Shown in pieces: positions 34,103 through 42,222 of a stretch of DNA of 64,000 nt (position 1 is its first letter; each line of letters starts with the position of its first letter). Made by a program: the position numbers and the translations under genes. The notes under the pieces were generated by a model. It saw nothing but the letters and a program-made list of their open reading frames with translations. It ran no database searches and was not told the origin of the DNA. The stretch comes from Desulfitobacterium sp038181555 (GTDB lineage Bacteria; Bacillota; Desulfitobacteriia; Desulfitobacteriales; Desulfitobacteriaceae), in the NCBI RefSeq assembly GCF_038181555.1, contig NZ_JBBWUA010000007.1:1-64000 (forward strand). Reading direction: 5' to 3'.

Positions 34103-34720
34103 GTGATTGAATGCCGTGCCGTAGGTCCAATGGGAGCGAACTGTTATTTAGTCAGCTGCCCGGAAACCAAAAAGGCTGCCATCATTGACCCAGGAGCAAA
34201 TAGTGATGGACTTAAAAAGTGGATTGCCGACAAAGGGGTCCAGGTGGAATATATCTTGTTAACCCATGGCCATTTTGACCACATCGGAGCCGTAGATGAC
34301 CTGCGTGAGCAATATCAAGCAAAGGCAGGCATTCATCACGAGGATGCTGTCATGCTCACCAGTGGAGCTCATAATTTGTCGCGTATGTTGGGCAAGTCCT
34401 TCGAATATAAGCCGGCAGATTTCTTTCTGGAAGAGGGCCAAGTGCTTCAAGTTGGAAAACTGAGCCTCACTGTCATTGCTACACCTGGCCATTCCCTTGG
34501 CGGGGTATGCTTTTTGACTGCCGAGGGTCTGTTAAGTGGAGATACCCTTTTCGATGGCTCAGTCGGTCGGGCTGACTTTCCTGGGGGATCCATGGAAGAG
34601 TTAATTAACTCTATAGAGGAGAAATTGCTCATTTTACCTGATGATACCATGGTGTATCCGGGCCATGGTCCGGAAACCACGATTGGGAGGGAAAAACGGG
34701 ATAACCCGTTTTTACAATGA
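34103..34720 (+). CDS. MBL-fold metallohydrolase (glyoxalase II-like)
   Basis: A 205-residue metallo-beta-lactamase-fold enzyme. The zinc motif is THGHFDHIGAV near residue 53-63, with later metal ligands in ATPGHSLGGV (about 126), SGDTLFDGSVGRAD (about 150) and the terminal PGHGPETTIGREK. It resembles the short glyoxalase II-like proteins (YqgX type) found next to dtd/relA in Firmicutes; the substrate is not certain. GTG start behind GGGGGG. It overlaps hemZ by 4 bases. Confidence 0.88.
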   Translation: MIECRAVGPMGANCYLVSCPETKKAAIIDPGANSDGLKKWIADKGVQVEYILLTHGHFDHIGAVDDLREQYQAKAGIHHEDAVMLTSGAHNLSRMLGKSFEYKPADFFLEEGQVLQVGKLSLTVIATPGHSLGGVCFLTAEGLLSGDTLFDGSVGRADFPGGSMEELINSIEEKLLILPDDTMVYPGHGPETTIGREKRDNPFLQ

Positions 34721-36342
34721 AGATCATCTTAAAAAGCAACACCTTATCCCGCTCCGAACTGGCAGCGGGTCTTTCCTTAAGCCGTGCTTTTTTTCCCCAT
34801 GCGCAAGTGGAGCTTGAAGAGGAAAGTACAGACAAGGGTGAAGATGGGAAGCCAATAGAAAAAGATCCCAAGGATGTCGACCTCAACCAGAGTGATACTA
34901 CTGCTGTAGCACATGACGAGATCGGGATAGTACATATAGATATTCATTATCCCGAAACCCCTTCGCGAATTGAAGGATATTTTAGCCTACAGGAGGCCCA
35001 TCATGAAACAGCAGAGGACATAAAGGAAGCTGACGTTAAGGAAGCTGCCTTCGAGGTTGATGAGGATGAAGTGAAAGCTTTGTTAGCCCATCCCTATGTG
35101 GGAAAGGAAAGTCTGCGCAAGCTCTTGTTAAAAAGAGGGCTCCTAGCTCTTCTTCCTCAGGTGGCAGGCCATACTCCTCCTTGGGGGATTCTCACCGGTA
35201 TTCGCCCCAGCAAGATTCTTCATCGTTTGCAAGATGCAGGATATACTGCTGAGGAAAGTAATAGATCATTAAGGGAAGTATATGGAGTTCGTGAGGATAA
35301 AGCTCAACTGCTCCAAAAAGTAGTCTCACTTCAACAACCCTACCTTAACTTTATGAGAACCCACCTCAACCATGTAGCAATTTATGTGGGGATACCCTTC
35401 TGCCCTACACGCTGTTCCTATTGCTCTTTTCCTGCCTACTCCTTGAAGCAAGGTCGGGAGACTCTTGAGCGTTATCTTCAAGGATTAGGGGAAGAGATCC
35501 GCACCACCGGAGCTTGGATGAGCGCTAGTGGCCTCGTGGCAGATTCCATCTACCTAGGAGGAGGTACTCCGACAATCCTTACTACCTCAGAGATTAGTGC
35601 GCTCATCGCTTTAGTGCGGAAGGCTGTCCCCACGGAAGGTGTAGTAGAACTGACAGTCGAAGCAGGTCGCCCGGATACCCTTTCCCAGGAGAAGCTTCTG
35701 GCTCTCCGGGAGTGCGGTGTCAATCGCCTGAGCATCAATCCTCAAACCATGCATGACCGGACCCTCCAGCGGATTGGTCGTGCCCATACTGTGGACGATA
35801 TCCTTAAGGTCTATCAGCTTGCGCGCGAAATACCGGGCTGGGTTATCAATATGGACCTGATTATGGGGCTACCCGGCGAAGGGGTGAAAGATATCAAAGA
35901 AACCCTTGGGCAGATTAAGCTGTTGGGCCCCGATAATCTGACCGTTCACGCTTTATCCATTAAACGGGGTTCGAAGGAGCGCGAACAAGGCTCAACTCAA
36001 AATTTGGGCGGTGAGTTAGAGACTATCCAGCAAGTGGTGATGACCAGCGCGCGTTCCATGGGCATGCTACCCTATTATCTTTATCGCCAAAAGTATATCG
36101 CCGGGAATCTGGAGAATATCGGCTTTGCCAAGCCCGGGTTAGAATGTCGTTATAATATCGGCATTATGGAAGAACAGCAAACGGTCATCGGTCTAGGAGC
36201 GGGTGCTTCCAGTAAGATAATCAATCCCAAAGATTTTTCCTTGATCAATATCCATCATCCCTCCGATTGGCAGGCTTATTTGCATCGATGGCAAGAGATG
36301 CAAGGGCGAAGAGAAGAGGCATGGAATCAAGTTCGAAATTAG
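34717..36342 (+). CDS. hemZ: Oxygen-independent coproporphyrinogen dehydrogenase HemZ
   Basis: A 541-residue radical SAM protein of the HemZ type. An N-terminal region of about 200 residues precedes the SAM domain, which begins YVGIPFCPTRCSYCSFPAY, giving the CX3CX2C cluster site. YLGGGTPTILT near 275, LTVEAGRPDTL near 310 and NMDLIMGLPGE near 380 complete the domain. HemZ is thought to act in anaerobic haem synthesis. The ATGA overlap with the MBL gene suggests one operon. A Glu/Asp-rich stretch at about 28-65 is unusually acidic for this N terminus. Confidence 0.9.
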   Translation: MKIILKSNTLSRSELAAGLSLSRAFFPHAQVELEEESTDKGEDGKPIEKDPKDVDLNQSDTTAVAHDEIGIVHIDIHYPETPSRIEGYFSLQEAHHETAEDIKEADVKEAAFEVDEDEVKALLAHPYVGKESLRKLLLKRGLLALLPQVAGHTPPWGILTGIRPSKILHRLQDAGYTAEESNRSLREVYGVREDKAQLLQKVVSLQQPYLNFMRTHLNHVAIYVGIPFCPTRCSYCSFPAYSLKQGRETLERYLQGLGEEIRTTGAWMSASGLVADSIYLGGGTPTILTTSEISALIALVRKAVPTEGVVELTVEAGRPDTLSQEKLLALRECGVNRLSINPQTMHDRTLQRIGRAHTVDDILKVYQLAREIPGWVINMDLIMGLPGEGVKDIKETLGQIKLLGPDNLTVHALSIKRGSKEREQGSTQNLGGELETIQQVVMTSARSMGMLPYYLYRQKYIAGNLENIGFAKPGLECRYNIGIMEEQQTVIGLGAGASSKIINPKDFSLINIHHPSDWQAYLHRWQEMQGRREEAWNQVRN

Positions 36343-36444
36343 TTTATTTAACATGAAGGTATGTGCACAGCTTATTCGATATGCAAGGCTTAGGGGGTAT
36401 AGTTATGTCCTCCTAAGCCTTTGTCTTTTAAATAACATTTTAGG

Positions 36445-36660
36445 TGCAAAAAACTGCGTTTCGTTTACAAATATTCAGTTGTCGGTTACAAAGGCTGAAT
36501 CTCGGTTGAGAAAATGGCTTTTTGCCATTCAATTAAGGTTTGGTTTTCAAAGCAGGCATTTCAGATACAAAAACTGCGTTTCGTTTACAAATATTCAGTT
36601 GTCGGTTACAAAGACTGCATCTCAGTTTACAAAATGGCTTCTCACCTTTCAATTAAGGAT
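36445..36660. repeat. 120-bp tandem repeat of phased ~20-bp motifs
   Basis: Two copies with an exact 120-base offset (about 36449-36538 and 36569-36658) share 45 identical bases and about nine differences over the next part. Inside, a TTACAA-like motif recurs every 18-21 bases: near 36445, 36466, 36487, 36508 (degenerate), 36528, 36546, 36566, 36586, 36607, 36628 and 36648, i.e. about six per 120-base unit, roughly two helical turns apart. The frame stays open through both copies, but there is no ribosome site. It fills the 426-base gap between hemZ and the DUF2975 gene. Confidence 0.8.
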
Positions 36661-36768
36661 TTAAGGAGACGCCATAGAAAATGATCGAGCTATATTTAAC
36701 GATAAACGTTAATTTCATATTGACAAACGAATATCGTATCCGCATACTTTAAATAGGGAGGGGATACT

Positions 36769-37386
36769 ATGCGAAAAGATGATCTATTAAGAATCAAAGC
36801 CAGAGCCGGGTTAATTCATATGTTTGTCACGATAGCATTTCTCATTGGAGCGGTAGTGCTTATAGCAGGTTTGCTGGGATTGTTGTTTTTAATTTTTGCT
36901 TCACCGGAGCGATTCGCCGCAGTGAAAGGTACTATCGACTGGTCGCTAACGTTTGCCGTCAATGAAAGTTCGAATTTCTATATGTCTGTGCCGTTTAAGA
37001 TTATTCAACCTTTAGATAGCAGTATGTTTAGTGCTAAGTATGCATTAATAGCTTATTTATTCTCATTTCTATTGAGTTTTGGCCTCATCTTATATGGGAT
37101 TAGGCAAGTGGAAAATATAGCAACATCGATCATGAGCAATGATGAAACGCCTTTTGACATGAATAACGCTAAGAGCTTAAAGCGACTGGCGTATTCGATA
37201 ATAATCTATACACTTGCATCAGATATGTTAGCCACCCTTCTCTGTGCATTAGTGACAAAGATATTTGCTTTTAATGTAAGCTTTGATTTTTTACCTGGAG
37301 TAATCATCGGATTGATAGTTCTCTTAATCGCGGATATATTCCGATATGGTGTCTTTCTACAAAATGAATTCGACACAACTTTATAA
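36769..37386 (+). CDS. DUF2975 membrane protein
   Basis: A 205-residue protein with four hydrophobic segments (about residues 14-46, 88-112, 138-162 and 172-200), fitting the DUF2975 family. Such proteins are very often encoded next to a small Cro/C1-type regulator, as here. GGGAGGGG precedes the ATG. The function is unknown; a role as a membrane partner of the regulator is inference. It ends 13 bases before the regulator start. Confidence 0.75.
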   Translation: MRKDDLLRIKARAGLIHMFVTIAFLIGAVVLIAGLLGLLFLIFASPERFAAVKGTIDWSLTFAVNESSNFYMSVPFKIIQPLDSSMFSAKYALIAYLFSFLLSFGLILYGIRQVENIATSIMSNDETPFDMNNAKSLKRLAYSIIIYTLASDMLATLLCALVTKIFAFNVSFDFLPGVIIGLIVLLIADIFRYGVFLQNEFDTTL

Positions 37387-37399
37387 GGATGTGTTTCAC

Positions 37400-37618
37400 T
37401 TGGCAATCATAATCAGATTAGATCGAGTTTTAGTAGAGAGAAAAATGAAACTCAATGAATTAGCAGAAAGTATCGGTATTTCTAACGTAAATCTTTCGAA
37501 CCTAAAGACGGGAAAAGTGAAAGCTATTCGCTTTTCTACACTTGAAGCAATATGTAGAACCCTTGATTGTCAACCTGGTGATATATTGGAGTTCGTAAAT
37601 ATAGATAATGAAGAATAA
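37400..37618 (+). CDS. Small HTH transcriptional regulator (YozG-like)
   Basis: A 72-residue Cro/C1-type helix-turn-helix protein, all DNA-binding domain: RLDRVLVERKMKLNELAESIGISNVNLSNLKTGKVKAIRFSTLEAICRTLDCQPGDILEF. YozG-like proteins of this shape pair with DUF2975 genes. The start is set at TTG 37400 with AAGGATG about 9 bases upstream; the longer frame from 37346 overlaps the DUF2975 gene and lacks a site. Confidence 0.82.
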   Translation: MAIIIRLDRVLVERKMKLNELAESIGISNVNLSNLKTGKVKAIRFSTLEAICRTLDCQPGDILEFVNIDNEE

Positions 37619-37702
37619 ACTAGGAGACCGCTAGATATACAAGCTTTAACTATATGGTTATATATGGCATAATAAGTGTAAGCTCTCATAATAAAGAACT
37701 TT

Positions 37703-37745
37703 ACAACCCCTGCCCAAAACTGATTTTCGGGTAGTGGTTGTTTTT
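37703..37745 (+). terminator. Terminator after HTH gene
   Basis: ACAACCCCTGCCC pairs with GGGTAGTGGTTGT (one mismatch, one wobble) and is followed by TTTTC. Confidence 0.75.
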
Positions 37746-37811
37746 CATATGTATTGTGCGAACTTTTTGCGAGGTTAAATACTCTTATCTATAGCAGAGA
37801 GAGGTGACAGA

Positions 37812-38336
37812 GTGGAACAAGAGGTTTTAGACAAAGTTATACTAGCCCAGAACGGCGATAAAGAAGCTTTGGTCCAGCTGATTATGAGCCAAAAGCAAGA
37901 TTATTACCGCTTGGCTTATGTTTATATGAAGAACCAAGAAGATGCTCTAGATGCCATGGAAGATATGATTCTTAAGGTGTTTGAAAATATTAAGATCCTC
38001 AAAGAAGCTGAGGCCTTCTTTAGCTGGAGTAAAACAATTTTAATTAATTGCTGTAAGCAGAACTTGCGGAAAAGAAATAAACTCATTTTAATCCAAGAGC
38101 TACCGGAAGAATCCTATGAGGAACCAATGAGTGTGCATGAAGAGCAAATAGTCTTTGAAGCTCATCTGGATAAGTTGAAGCCACACTATCAGGAGGTTCT
38201 AAGGCTGCGATTCCTTCTCGATCTGGATTATCAATCGATCGCTAACCTGTTGGAAATTCCTCTGGGTACTGTGAAATCACGAATACACAATGGACTACAA
38301 ACGCTTAAGCAAAGGATGGAGGTGGAGCAGGGATGA
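37812..38336 (+). CDS. ECF-type RNA polymerase sigma factor
   Basis: A 174-residue group IV sigma factor. Region 2 covers about residues 10-80 (DYYRLAYVYMKNQEDALDAMEDMILKVFENI, AFFSWSKTILINCCKQNLRKR) and region 4 about 110-165 (LKPHYQEVLRLRFLLDLDYQSIANLLEIPLGTVKSRIHNGLQTLK). GTG start behind AGAGAGGTG. It overlaps its downstream gene by 4 bases, the usual sigma/anti-sigma layout. A GAAC near 37760 followed by a weak -10 could be an autoregulated promoter. Confidence 0.9.
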   Translation: MEQEVLDKVILAQNGDKEALVQLIMSQKQDYYRLAYVYMKNQEDALDAMEDMILKVFENIKILKEAEAFFSWSKTILINCCKQNLRKRNKLILIQELPEESYEEPMSVHEEQIVFEAHLDKLKPHYQEVLRLRFLLDLDYQSIANLLEIPLGTVKSRIHNGLQTLKQRMEVEQG

Positions 38337-39646
38337 AGGATATAGAGGAAATGTTCGAAGCTAGCAAGGCCCAGATGGACCGCATTCAAGTGCCCGATGA
38401 ACTGGAAATAAGGCTGCGCAGTGCCCTGGAAAAAGCGGAGCAAAAGCCCCTGCCTTTTTATCAACGTTATACTAGGCAACTCAGGATTGCTGTGGCCCTA
38501 GTCTTTGTCCTGCTCGTTAGCTTTAATTATGATGCTATTGCTTCCTATGGAAAACAGCTCTTTGGTTATGATCAAGTGATGGATGGAACTCTAAGGGAGC
38601 TGAATAATTTGGGTAAAGGTCAGCTAATCGGTAAAAGTCATACGTTTGCCAATGGGGTGTCCTTAACAGTCGATTATGTGATGCTGGATGAAAACCAACT
38701 CCTTCTTTTCTACACAGTAAAGGATCCTGCCGGGAAGGTAAATGATGCACTATCACCTTTTATATCTCTAAAGGGATTTTGGGGAGAGAGCCAGCTTCAA
38801 AGCTCCCAAGGCTTATTCAACGACGAAGAATCTGAGGTAAAAAACATTGCCAGCTTTGAACCCCCGCCTCCCATGGCAAAAAAACTGACTTTTAATTTTG
38901 CCCTAGGTGACCATGGTATAAGTACTCCTGCTGAAATCACTTTTATTCTGGATAGAAATAGAGCCATGGGACACACCCTAAAGAAAGAGCTGAATCAAGT
39001 GATTAAAGTGGATGAAACGAATATTACGGTTGAGTCCATCCTAGCTTCGCCTACCCAGACGGTCATTAGAGGATCGGCTCAGGGCATCATCGCTTTAGTG
39101 CTAGATACGGTAAGTGGGGAGCGCTTTAGACCGCATGATTTATCCTTCAGGTTAATAGCCAATGGTATCGAAGTAGAGAAACAGGGTGGTGGAATGAGCA
39201 CTGATCTGCAAGGGATCACCTTCCACAGCAATTTTAATGCGCTACCTGCCCCTTTGAATGACTTAAAGCTTGAACTGGTAAGCTTTGGTGCAGATCATGA
39301 CGTGAATCAAAAATTTCGGCTTCAAACTAGCCAAGAGAATCAAACCCTAGATATTTCAGGGCAGAATGTAGAGATTAACGAAATCGTAGTAAAGGAACGG
39401 GAGACTCTAATCACCCTAACCAGTGAAGAAAGCGTAGTTTTAACCAAGGTCTATCTCATAGCTGATGGGAAGCAGATTGTGCTAGAAGAAACCATAGATG
39501 ATCAATATGATAAAGGCCCCGATGGAATCATCAAGCATCAGAGAACTTTGCGCTTCCAGGGAGTGGGGGAGGAACTTGAATTGGATATTAAATCAATGAC
39601 CTATATGAAGGACTATAATGAAGTAATCAATATTCCGCTCGATTAA
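38333..39646 (+). CDS. DUF4179 membrane protein, putative anti-sigma factor
   Basis: A 437-residue protein with a cytoplasmic N-terminal part (1-48), one transmembrane helix (about 49-65, IAVALVFVLLVSFN) and a large outer domain of DUF4179 type with a following beta-rich region. Coupling to the sigma-factor gene and this topology suggest it is the anti-sigma partner, as known for other ECF/DUF4179 pairs. A zinc-type HxxxCxxC motif is not visible in the N-terminal part. The signal it senses is unknown. Confidence 0.78.
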   Translation: MKDIEEMFEASKAQMDRIQVPDELEIRLRSALEKAEQKPLPFYQRYTRQLRIAVALVFVLLVSFNYDAIASYGKQLFGYDQVMDGTLRELNNLGKGQLIGKSHTFANGVSLTVDYVMLDENQLLLFYTVKDPAGKVNDALSPFISLKGFWGESQLQSSQGLFNDEESEVKNIASFEPPPPMAKKLTFNFALGDHGISTPAEITFILDRNRAMGHTLKKELNQVIKVDETNITVESILASPTQTVIRGSAQGIIALVLDTVSGERFRPHDLSFRLIANGIEVEKQGGGMSTDLQGITFHSNFNALPAPLNDLKLELVSFGADHDVNQKFRLQTSQENQTLDISGQNVEINEIVVKERETLITLTSEESVVLTKVYLIADGKQIVLEETIDDQYDKGPDGIIKHQRTLRFQGVGEELELDIKSMTYMKDYNEVINIPLD

Positions 39647-39756
39647 AATAAAAAGAATGTAGAGTAGCTCGTTTTGAGATATACTATGGAATAAGAATCT
39701 TATCGGATGTCTCTTTCAGGGGAAGCATCAGATATGCCGGAAAGGAAGTTTTAATC

Positions 39757-40173
39757 GTGAGCGATTGGTTAATTCCTTATATTACATTTAATGGCGATTG
39801 TGAGGAAGCCGTGAAGTTCTATCAGTCTGCCTTGGGTGGCGAGACCCAAATACTTCGCTATGGAGATGCACCGCCCAACCCGAATTTCCCTGTCAGTGAG
39901 GAGATGAAAAATCGAGTCCTTCATGCTGAGCTAAGAAAGGATGGCCATATTATCCGTTGTGCTGATAATTTTCCCGGCGCACCTTTCACCCAAGGAAATG
40001 CAATCTCTTTTGCCGTAGAGTTTTCTTCAGAAGAAGAGATCCGCAAGGCCTTCGCTGACTTATCCCAAGGGGGAACGGTAGAAATGGATCTACAGAAAAC
40101 TTTTTTCAGCCCTCTCTATGCGAAATTCACAGATAAGTTTGGTGTCCATTGGCAGCTTCATTGCAAGAAATAA
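39757..40173 (+). CDS. VOC family (PhnB-like) protein
   Basis: A 138-residue vicinal-oxygen-chelate fold protein: LIPYITFNGDCEEAVKFYQSALGGETQI at the N terminus and a matching second half ending DKFGVHWQLHC. This resembles PhnB/glyoxalase-like proteins often annotated as 3-demethylubiquinone methyltransferase-like; the actual substrate is unknown. GTG start behind AAAGGAAG. Monocistronic, with a strong terminator. Confidence 0.82.
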   Translation: MSDWLIPYITFNGDCEEAVKFYQSALGGETQILRYGDAPPNPNFPVSEEMKNRVLHAELRKDGHIIRCADNFPGAPFTQGNAISFAVEFSSEEEIRKAFADLSQGGTVEMDLQKTFFSPLYAKFTDKFGVHWQLHCKK

Positions 40174-40177
40174 AGGC

Positions 40178-40217
40178 AAAAGATCATCCCGAATTGGAGG
40201 GATGATCTTTTCTTTCT
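40178..40217 (+). terminator. Terminator after VOC gene
   Basis: A perfect 13-bp stem (AAAAGATCATCCC / GGGATGATCTTTT) with an 8-base loop, followed by CTTTCT. Confidence 0.85.
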
Positions 40218-40260
40218 AAATTATGGTATAATTACACCATTAACCTGCAGGAGGTATAGT

Positions 40261-42102
40261 GTGAGCGCTCCGGAACAAATCTACGAAAAAAGAAAACAAG
40301 CCTATGAAAGATTAAGTGTTAAACATACGCGAACAGCGAATCAGTTAAGCAATTACCGGTTATTCTCATCCCTAGTGGGCTTTACTTTTGCTGTTTTTCT
40401 CTATCTAACGGTAAGCAGCGCCTTGGGTATATTAATGGGGGTTCTTACCCTTGGTTTTTTCCTATATCTTGCATCCCAACATCGTCAGGTTCGTGCCCAA
40501 TTACGATTTGCAGAGATTCTCGCTGATATTAATCAAAAGGGTCTGAAACGCCTCACAGGTGAGTGGGTGAATTTTAACGATACAGGAGCAGATTTCAAGG
40601 ATGACAAGCATCCCTATGCTTCTGATCTTGATCTCTTTGGTCAGGCTTCCATTTTCCAATGGATTAATTCAGCCCGTTCTCCTTTGGGCAGAAAGGCCTT
40701 GAGCGGTACTCTTAAAAACTCTCAGCGTAGTCATGGGGAAATTGCTAAGCGGCAAGCAGCAATCACTGAATTAGGCGAAGCTATAGGATGGCGTCAACGG
40801 TTTGAAGCGGAAGGAGCGGTTGTATCCGATCAATTCCAAGCTACCGAAGCCTTTATTCAGTGGGCAGAGGAAAGAGAAGAGGGTTATCTGCAGCCTAATC
40901 TCAAGCTAGGAGTGACCGTGCTACCGACGATCACCTGCGTCTTGACTGCTTTTTACCTTTATGGAGGATGGATCCCTTGGCAAGTCGTGGCCTTGCTAAT
41001 TGGTACCCAAATCCTCCTGCTCCAACTGTATGGTAAAGAGCGTTCAAAAGTTCTATCGATGGTCTATAAGCACGAAGCAAGCCTGAAGACCTACTCCGAA
41101 ATGTTGAGTCAGGTGGAAAAGAAGAAATTTCATTCTGAAGAGCTAAATAGACTGCAGAGTCTTTTACGCGATAAAGAAGGGTATTCTGCACACCTCCAAA
41201 TTCAGAAGTTATCTAAGCTTGTCGAGCGCATCTCTAATCGCGATAATGCTATGTTTATAGCTATCAATATTCTTACCCTCTGGGACTATCATTGTATGAT
41301 TGCTCTTGAAGAATGGAAAAGCAAGTCGGGCAAATTGCTGAAGACCTGGTTAGAGGTTATCGCTGAGATGGAAGCATTAGCAAGCCTCGCTAATATTTCC
41401 TTCGAAAATCCTCATTGGGTCATGCCCGAAATTGTGGAAAGCAGTGATACGGAAAAGACCGGGAACCATGACTGGCAGGGGTTGTCTTCCCGCAAGCTAG
41501 GCCATCCTTTGCTTACCGTTAAACGGGTAGCTAATGACTTTACCCTTCAGGAACCCGCAGGTATTGTGTTGATTACTGGATCCAATATGTCGGGAAAAAG
41601 CACCTTCTTGCGCACTGTTGGCACGAACTTACTTCTAGCCTATACAGGTGCTCCTGTCTGTGCAGAGTACTTCCGTTGCTCAATTTTCCAACTCTGGACG
41701 TGTATGCGGGTTAGCGATAATCTAGAGCAAAGTATATCCTCTTTCTATGCCGAAATTCTTAGAATCAAGGAGATTGTGGAGGCTGCGAAAAAGGAAAAAT
41801 CCGTATTCTTTCTGCTGGATGAGATTTTTAAAGGGACCAACTCCCACGATCGCCATCAGGGGGCCATTGCTCTGATTCAACAACTGCAAAACGATGGGGC
41901 TATGGGACTTGTATCCACTCACGATTTGGAACTGGGTGACCTCGAGAAGCAAAGTAACAGTAGAATCAAAAATTACCACTTCCGCGAGCATTATCAGGAC
42001 AATGAGATATTCTTTGACTATAAGCTTCGGGAGGGAATATCTACCACTCGCAATGCCCTCTACTTAATTCGATTAGCGGGCATAGAAGTTAAGGAAAATT
42101 AA
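40261..42102 (+). CDS. Membrane-anchored MutS-like ATPase
   Basis: A 613-residue protein with the MutS domain V ATPase at the C terminus (about 410-600: Walker A TGSNMSGKSTFLRTVG, Walker B FLLDEIFKGTNSHDR, and STHD). The N terminus lacks the mismatch-recognition domain and instead has two hydrophobic pairs (about 38-78 and 215-250), so it is not the mismatch repair MutS. This matches the MutS-family proteins with transmembrane segments seen in Firmicutes and Bacteroidetes, of unknown role. GTG start behind GCAGGAGG. Monocistronic. Confidence 0.85.
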   Translation: MSAPEQIYEKRKQAYERLSVKHTRTANQLSNYRLFSSLVGFTFAVFLYLTVSSALGILMGVLTLGFFLYLASQHRQVRAQLRFAEILADINQKGLKRLTGEWVNFNDTGADFKDDKHPYASDLDLFGQASIFQWINSARSPLGRKALSGTLKNSQRSHGEIAKRQAAITELGEAIGWRQRFEAEGAVVSDQFQATEAFIQWAEEREEGYLQPNLKLGVTVLPTITCVLTAFYLYGGWIPWQVVALLIGTQILLLQLYGKERSKVLSMVYKHEASLKTYSEMLSQVEKKKFHSEELNRLQSLLRDKEGYSAHLQIQKLSKLVERISNRDNAMFIAINILTLWDYHCMIALEEWKSKSGKLLKTWLEVIAEMEALASLANISFENPHWVMPEIVESSDTEKTGNHDWQGLSSRKLGHPLLTVKRVANDFTLQEPAGIVLITGSNMSGKSTFLRTVGTNLLLAYTGAPVCAEYFRCSIFQLWTCMRVSDNLEQSISSFYAEILRIKEIVEAAKKEKSVFFLLDEIFKGTNSHDRHQGAIALIQQLQNDGAMGLVSTHDLELGDLEKQSNSRIKNYHFREHYQDNEIFFDYKLREGISTTRNALYLIRLAGIEVKEN

Positions 42103-42120
42103 CTTTTGACGAAGAAAGGG

Positions 42121-42156
42121 TTTTTTTCTTTTATTAAGAATATTAATAAAGAAAAA
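42121..42156 (+). terminator. AT-rich terminator-like hairpin
   Basis: TTTTTCTTTTATTAA and TTAATAAAGAAAAA form an A/T-only stem of about 14 bp with one mismatch, 20 bases after the MutS-like gene. Confidence 0.4.
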
Positions 42157-42222
42157 GTAATAAAAAGTTTATAATAAAGGTAAAGGATGCAGACGTGGTC
42201 TGTACGAATTGGAGGAACACGA

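Noticed and set aside
36353..36664. 103-codon frame over the 120-bp tandem repeat, giving a 40-residue protein repeat
   Set aside because: No ribosome site, no known motif, and the repeat structure is explained at DNA level by the ~20-bp phased motif; kept as a repeat, with the coding option noted as the refuting test.
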